NCBI GenBank assembly: GCA_005239615.1
Contig: SBBR01000116.1
Location: 1-16,392, forward strand
Length of the DNA: 16,392 bases
Source: an archaeon
GTDB taxonomy: Archaea; Iainarchaeota; Iainarchaeia; Iainarchaeales; Iainarchaeaceae
Direction: 5' to 3'
Shown here: positions 13,663-16,392 of the stretch, piece by piece
Layout of the letters: the number at the start of each line of letters is the position of its first letter
Position numbering within the stretch: the first letter of the stretch is position 1
Notes under the pieces: model-generated
Seen by the model: only the letters and a program-made list of their open reading frames with translations
Told to the model about the DNA's origin: nothing
The model's database searches: none
Program-made: the position numbers and the translations under genes

Positions 13663-14031
13663 TTGCTTCTTGACACATACGCGTGGATGGAATACTTCAA
13701 AGGAACTGAAAAAGGAAAAACAGTTGAGAGAATAATTTCGGAAAATGACTGCTTTACTTTGGCAATCTCCCTAGCCGAAATCAGAGAATAGATTTCAAAA
13801 GAGACAAACAGAACGCCCGAAGTGTTTGATATAGTCAGGAATTATTCCGTTATTTTACCGTTTGAGTAGGGCGTTTTGGTTTCAGCTGTTGGAGTAAAAG
13901 TTTCAAAGACGAAAACATTCAGAGGGATAAACCTTATTGACTCGATTATTATGGCTTCCGCAAAGCGCCACAACTTACGGGTTGTAACCGGCGACAAGCA
14001 TTTCCTCGGCGAAGACATTCTGATGCTGTGA
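13663..14031 (+). pseudogene. vapC: VapC-type PIN-domain toxin with two in-frame TAG codons
   Basis: Starting at TTG 13663, right after the antitoxin stop, the frame reads LLLDTYAWMEYFKGTEKGK and continues through ISLAEIRE, FRGINLIDSIIMASAKRH and VVTGDKHF to TGA 14029-14031. That is a complete 122-codon PIN domain with its acidic residues (Asp near the start, Glu of AEI, Asp of LIDSIIMA, Asp of TGDKHF). It is interrupted only by TAG at 13789-13791 and 13867-13869. VapC proteins are ribonucleases. Together with the broken antitoxin this looks like a decaying toxin-antitoxin pair. Read-through of TAG cannot be excluded, but TAG ends the DUF4143 gene in this window. Confidence 0.75.
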
Positions 14032-14097
14032 GTGAGCGGAGCATTAAAACTGCGACTCAGCAAATAAACTTCTCCTCTGACACTCTTTCTGGAGAGC

Positions 14098-14604
14098 TCA
14101 TCTTGGTTTTTCCACAAAGTTTTTCTCGCCGGGTTTGCGGATGAAAACGGGGCTGTTCCCTGACTGGTACAGCTTAATCAGGTTTTCGGGGCTTCTTTGG
14201 GCGTAATCATCCAGATATTTCCGGAATGCCATTGAGTCAACAACCTTCAATGTGCCATTCTCGCTGATTTTGTAAGAATACACTGTGCCTGGGCAGTTCC
14301 AGCTCACTGTCGCAACAGCGTTTTTTATTTTGTAATCAGGCGCCAAGAATGATATAGCATCGAAGTAACGCTCGCCCGAAGCGTTGTCAGCCCAATCTAA
14401 AACCCCGCCATCAAAATTAAGGTCTTTCAACTCAAACCCGTCAAATTGCACGTTTGACTTGTCAATGTAAACAGCACTGCCTTGGCCATCGTAACAATCC
14501 GTTTCCAGGATAAAATTGGCAAGTTGTATCGCTAAAAAAATTAGAACAACAAAGGCAACTGTGGCTCTTAAAATGTGTATTGGTTGGACGCTTGGCAAGT
14601 TCAT
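14098..14604 (-). CDS. Hypothetical protein with N-terminal membrane anchor
   Basis: The protein is 168 residues. After a short N-terminus a hydrophobic helix (about 9-30, HILRATVAFVVLIFLAIQLANF) anchors a domain that is probably outside the cell. That domain has two cysteines (ETDCYDG and NCPGTV) that could form a disulfide, and is rich in Asp, Asn and aromatic residues, suggesting beta structure. I do not recognise the family. The frame also has ATG 14616, but TATATTAGAA at 14629-14638 lies 28 bases from ATG 14604, which favours the shorter start. It lies between the decayed vapC and rpiB and has no clear partner. Confidence 0.6.
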   Translation of the reverse strand: MNLPSVQPIHILRATVAFVVLIFLAIQLANFILETDCYDGQGSAVYIDKSNVQFDGFELKDLNFDGGVLDWADNASGERYFDAISFLAPDYKIKNAVATVSWNCPGTVYSYKISENGTLKVVDSMAFRKYLDDYAQRSPENLIKLYQSGNSPVFIRKPGEKNFVEKPR

Positions 14605-14691
14605 TTCAGAAATCATGCGCTTACCAGTATATTAGAATATCGAATTTCTTAGCCATTCAGCTGAGAAATGTAACTGTGCTTCGTGGAGGGT

Positions 14692-15141
14692 TCAGCACTC
14701 CATGCCTTCAATTTCAATTATTTTCCGCACGCGCCTTTTGTGCCTCTCCCCGCTCATGGGCTTCGCCTTCAAAAAAGCCTTGAGGATTTTTTTCGCCTGT
14801 GGAGTTGGGTAGGTGCGCCCGCCGAGGCAGAGGATGTTCGCATCATTATGCTCCCGTGCCACGCGCGCGGTGTAGGTGTCGAAAGGGTTCGCCGCGCGGA
14901 TTCCCTTCACCTTGTTCGCGGTGATGCTCATGCCGATGCCGGTTCCGCACACAAGGAGGCCGAAGCTTCCTTTCTCAGCAGCCACCTTTTTCGCGACCTT
15001 CATGGCAAAGTCAGGGTAGTCGACATTGTCCTCACCGAACGTGCCAAGGTCAACTGTCTCGGCATTTATTCCGAGGAGCAGCTTTTTTAGGGCCACTTTC
15101 GTCCTGAAGCCGGCGTGGTCCGAGCCTATATAAAACTTCAT
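14692..15141 (-). CDS. rpiB: Ribose-5-phosphate isomerase B
   Basis: The 149-residue protein is of the RpiB/LacAB family. It interconverts ribose 5-phosphate and ribulose 5-phosphate in the non-oxidative pentose pathway, supplying nucleotide precursors. Landmarks: IGSDHAGF at the start (phosphate and substrate binding), the catalytic Cys65 in LLVCGTGIGMSI, and His98 in VAREHNDANILCLGGRT. Length is normal for the family. A TATA-like GTTTAAATC on the minus strand at about 15170-15179 lies roughly 33 bases upstream. The neighbouring PCNA gene is divergent, so the 72-base gap must hold both promoters. Confidence 0.94.
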   Translation of the reverse strand: MKFYIGSDHAGFRTKVALKKLLLGINAETVDLGTFGEDNVDYPDFAMKVAKKVAAEKGSFGLLVCGTGIGMSITANKVKGIRAANPFDTYTARVAREHNDANILCLGGRTYPTPQAKKILKAFLKAKPMSGERHKRRVRKIIEIEGMEC

Positions 15142-15179
15142 TTCAAAACCAACTTCTTCAGGCCGCGAAAGGATTTAAA

Positions 15180-15189
15180 CATTATAGTA
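15180..15189 (+). promoter_or_regulatory. TATA-like box of the second PCNA gene
   Basis: CATTATAGTA is centred about 29 bases before ATG 15214. It supports that ATG over the longer open frame, which extends back to 15115 and overlaps rpiB. Confidence 0.45.
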
Positions 15190-15213
15190 GGGGCATTTAT
15201 CATTGGAATACTG

Positions 15214-15936
15214 ATGATTGAACTCAAGAATGTGGAGTTCCTGCGCTCGAGCGTCGAAGCGCTTTCCTCCTTTATACCTGAAGGGAACTTCAGGTTCAAC
15301 GAGAAAGGGATACACTTCAGGGCGATGGACCCGAGCCAAGTGCTGCTTGTGGACTACATTATGGAAAAGGGCGTGTTCGACTCGTATTCAGTCGAGCCCT
15401 GTTTCGTGGGCATGAACCTTGAGGAGCTGCGGAAGATTGTTTCGAGGGCCCTTCCAAGTGACAGGGTGCTCATTGACATTTCCGAGTCTGAGTGCCAGCT
15501 CAGCCTCAGGGGCGAGCTCGAGAGGTCCTTCAGGCTGCCACTCATTGACATTGCCGAGGACGAGCTGAAATTACCCGACCCGAAGTTCGATGCGCGCATC
15601 GAGATAAATGCGAGGCTTCTGAAGGAGACCCTCAAGGACGCCTCGCTGTTCAGCTCAAGCGTCGTGCTCAGGACAAAGGGCGACAGGCTTTTCATAGAGT
15701 CCAAGGGCACAGGCGGGACGCTGAACGCGAACTCCTCGCACAACAATGGGGTAAGGGTCAAGGCAAAGGCCGATGTTGTTTCAAAGTATTCGCTTTCCTA
15801 CCTCCAGAACATCGTGAAGGAGGCTTCCCCGGATGCCCATGTGGTGCTCGAGCTCAGGAGCGACTCGCCGCTGAAAGTGAGCTACATGATTGGCAGGAGC
15901 GAGATACGCTACTACCTCGCGCACATGCTCCTGTGA
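15214..15936 (+). CDS. Second PCNA homolog with divergent C-terminal tail
   Basis: The protein is 240 residues with the full PCNA fold: MIELKNVEFLRSSVEAL, the motif IHFRAMDPSQVLLVDYIM, NLEELRKIVSRA, the linker FRLPLIDIAEDELKLPDPKFDA, and KYSLSYLQNIVKEA. It differs clearly from the clamp at 12634. Its end is IRYYLAHMLL, so the conserved APRIE tail that helps hold PIP-box partners is missing. This could make it a structural or specialised subunit of a heteromeric ring, as in Crenarchaeota, rather than a full replacement. It is followed 50 bases later by priL on the same strand, so clamp and primase may be co-expressed. Confidence 0.92.
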   Translation: MIELKNVEFLRSSVEALSSFIPEGNFRFNEKGIHFRAMDPSQVLLVDYIMEKGVFDSYSVEPCFVGMNLEELRKIVSRALPSDRVLIDISESECQLSLRGELERSFRLPLIDIAEDELKLPDPKFDARIEINARLLKETLKDASLFSSSVVLRTKGDRLFIESKGTGGTLNANSSHNNGVRVKAKADVVSKYSLSYLQNIVKEASPDAHVVLELRSDSPLKVSYMIGRSEIRYYLAHMLL

Positions 15937-15988
15937 TTGCCGCCTTACATTTGTCCCGCCAAGGCTTTGCCGTTTAAGGGTCGTTGCC

Positions 15989-16392
15989 ATGCTCTCTGTA
16001 GCCGAACTTCAGTTTGCAAAGAACTACCCTTTCTCCTCCGCAGCCAGGAAGGCGCTCAGGGAACACTCATCAAGCCTCGGCGACGTGCGTGTAGAGGTTC
16101 TTGAGCGCGCGAAGTCGATGGTCGTGGCGGCATTTTCCAAGGAAGGCTATGAGGCGGGAATTGTTGAGTATGCAGAGCTGCTGAAGGACGAAATACTGGC
16201 TTTTCCCGTGGCGAAGATAATAGTTTCTCTGATAGGACGGTTTGAGCTTTACAGGAGGCTCTCTGACATGGTCGCGGAGTCAGTTTACCGCAGCGCAGTC
16301 AGGGAAAACGATGAGGTCCTTCTGGAGCTTGCATCGGAACTTGGCCTCAGGTTCAGGTTGCCGGAGGAAGAAGGCTTTTTTGTGGAGCTTGG
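15989..16392 (+). CDS. priL: DNA primase large subunit, N-terminal part (runs off the window)
   Basis: ATG 15989 opens a frame still open at the window end (134 codons). The sequence AELQFAKNYPFSSAARKALREH, followed by VEVLERAKSMVVAAF, ILAFPVAKIIVSLIGRFELYRRL and LASELGLRF, matches the helical N-terminal domain of archaeal PriL. PriL partners the catalytic PriS to make replication primers. The iron-sulfur cluster domain would lie beyond the window. A possible TATA-like stretch is too close to the start to be convincing, so co-transcription with the PCNA gene before it is likely. Confidence 0.82.
   Translation, partial: MLSVAELQFAKNYPFSSAARKALREHSSSLGDVRVEVLERAKSMVVAAFSKEGYEAGIVEYAELLKDEILAFPVAKIIVSLIGRFELYRRLSDMVAESVYRSAVRENDEVLLELASELGLRFRLPEEEGFFVEL

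Noticed and set aside
1..16392. CRISPR array, rRNA genes or insertion sequence transposase
   Set aside because: No regularly spaced repeats, no rRNA-like stretch and no transposase or integrase motif were seen.

Overview
The window is archaeal. It carries archaeal LonB, the exosome subunit Csl4, RNA polymerase subunit L, two PCNA clamps, the start of the primase large subunit PriL, a Ser-His-Asp type signal peptidase, a DUF373 membrane protein, a SpoIIM/DUF95 protein and a TrmB-family regulator. Many genes have an A/T-rich TATA-like box about 25-30 bases before the start codon with no Shine-Dalgarno, which fits leaderless mRNAs. Others have GGTGA or GGAGG sites and TTG/GTG starts. Short intergenic gaps, a split gene and reduced domains would suit a small-genome (DPANN-like) archaeon, but the lineage cannot be fixed from this window.

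Region 1 (1-4443) is the most striking. The membrane protease LonB is encoded as two separate genes on the + strand. The first (178-1197) carries the N-extein with Walker A and the two membrane helices, followed by a 131-residue N-intein. The second (3013-4443) has its own TATA box and start. It opens with a 41-residue C-intein ending in His-Asn, followed by Walker B and the Ser/Lys protease domain. Joining the exteins gives a seamless 643-residue LonB, so this looks like a naturally split intein acting in trans. The 1.8 kb between the halves holds an oppositely oriented DUF4143-type ATPase with a 21-bp palindrome at its promoter, a tRNA-like gene with a second copy of its 3' end, and a very short possible ORF sharing the TATA region of the C-half gene.

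Region 2 (4445-6827) has a TrmB-type regulator convergent with lonB, then a GC-rich stretch with long-range pairing that may be a structured RNA flanked by imperfect direct repeats. After it comes a tight three-gene run: a 4-helix membrane protein, a 51-residue membrane protein and a methyltransferase gene with a frameshift near its end.

Region 3 (6917-10478) holds a DUF373 membrane protein, a band-7/SPFH protein whose 5' region is a cluster of palindromes, and a SpoIIM-like membrane protein.

Region 4 (10509-16392) is an information-processing neighbourhood. It contains csl4 (which has lost its zinc-ribbon cysteines), rpoL, signal peptidase, PCNA, a decayed vapBC toxin-antitoxin pair, an anchored unknown protein, rpiB, a second divergent PCNA, and priL running off the end. 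Two PCNA genes beside primase suggest a clamp made of more than one subunit type.
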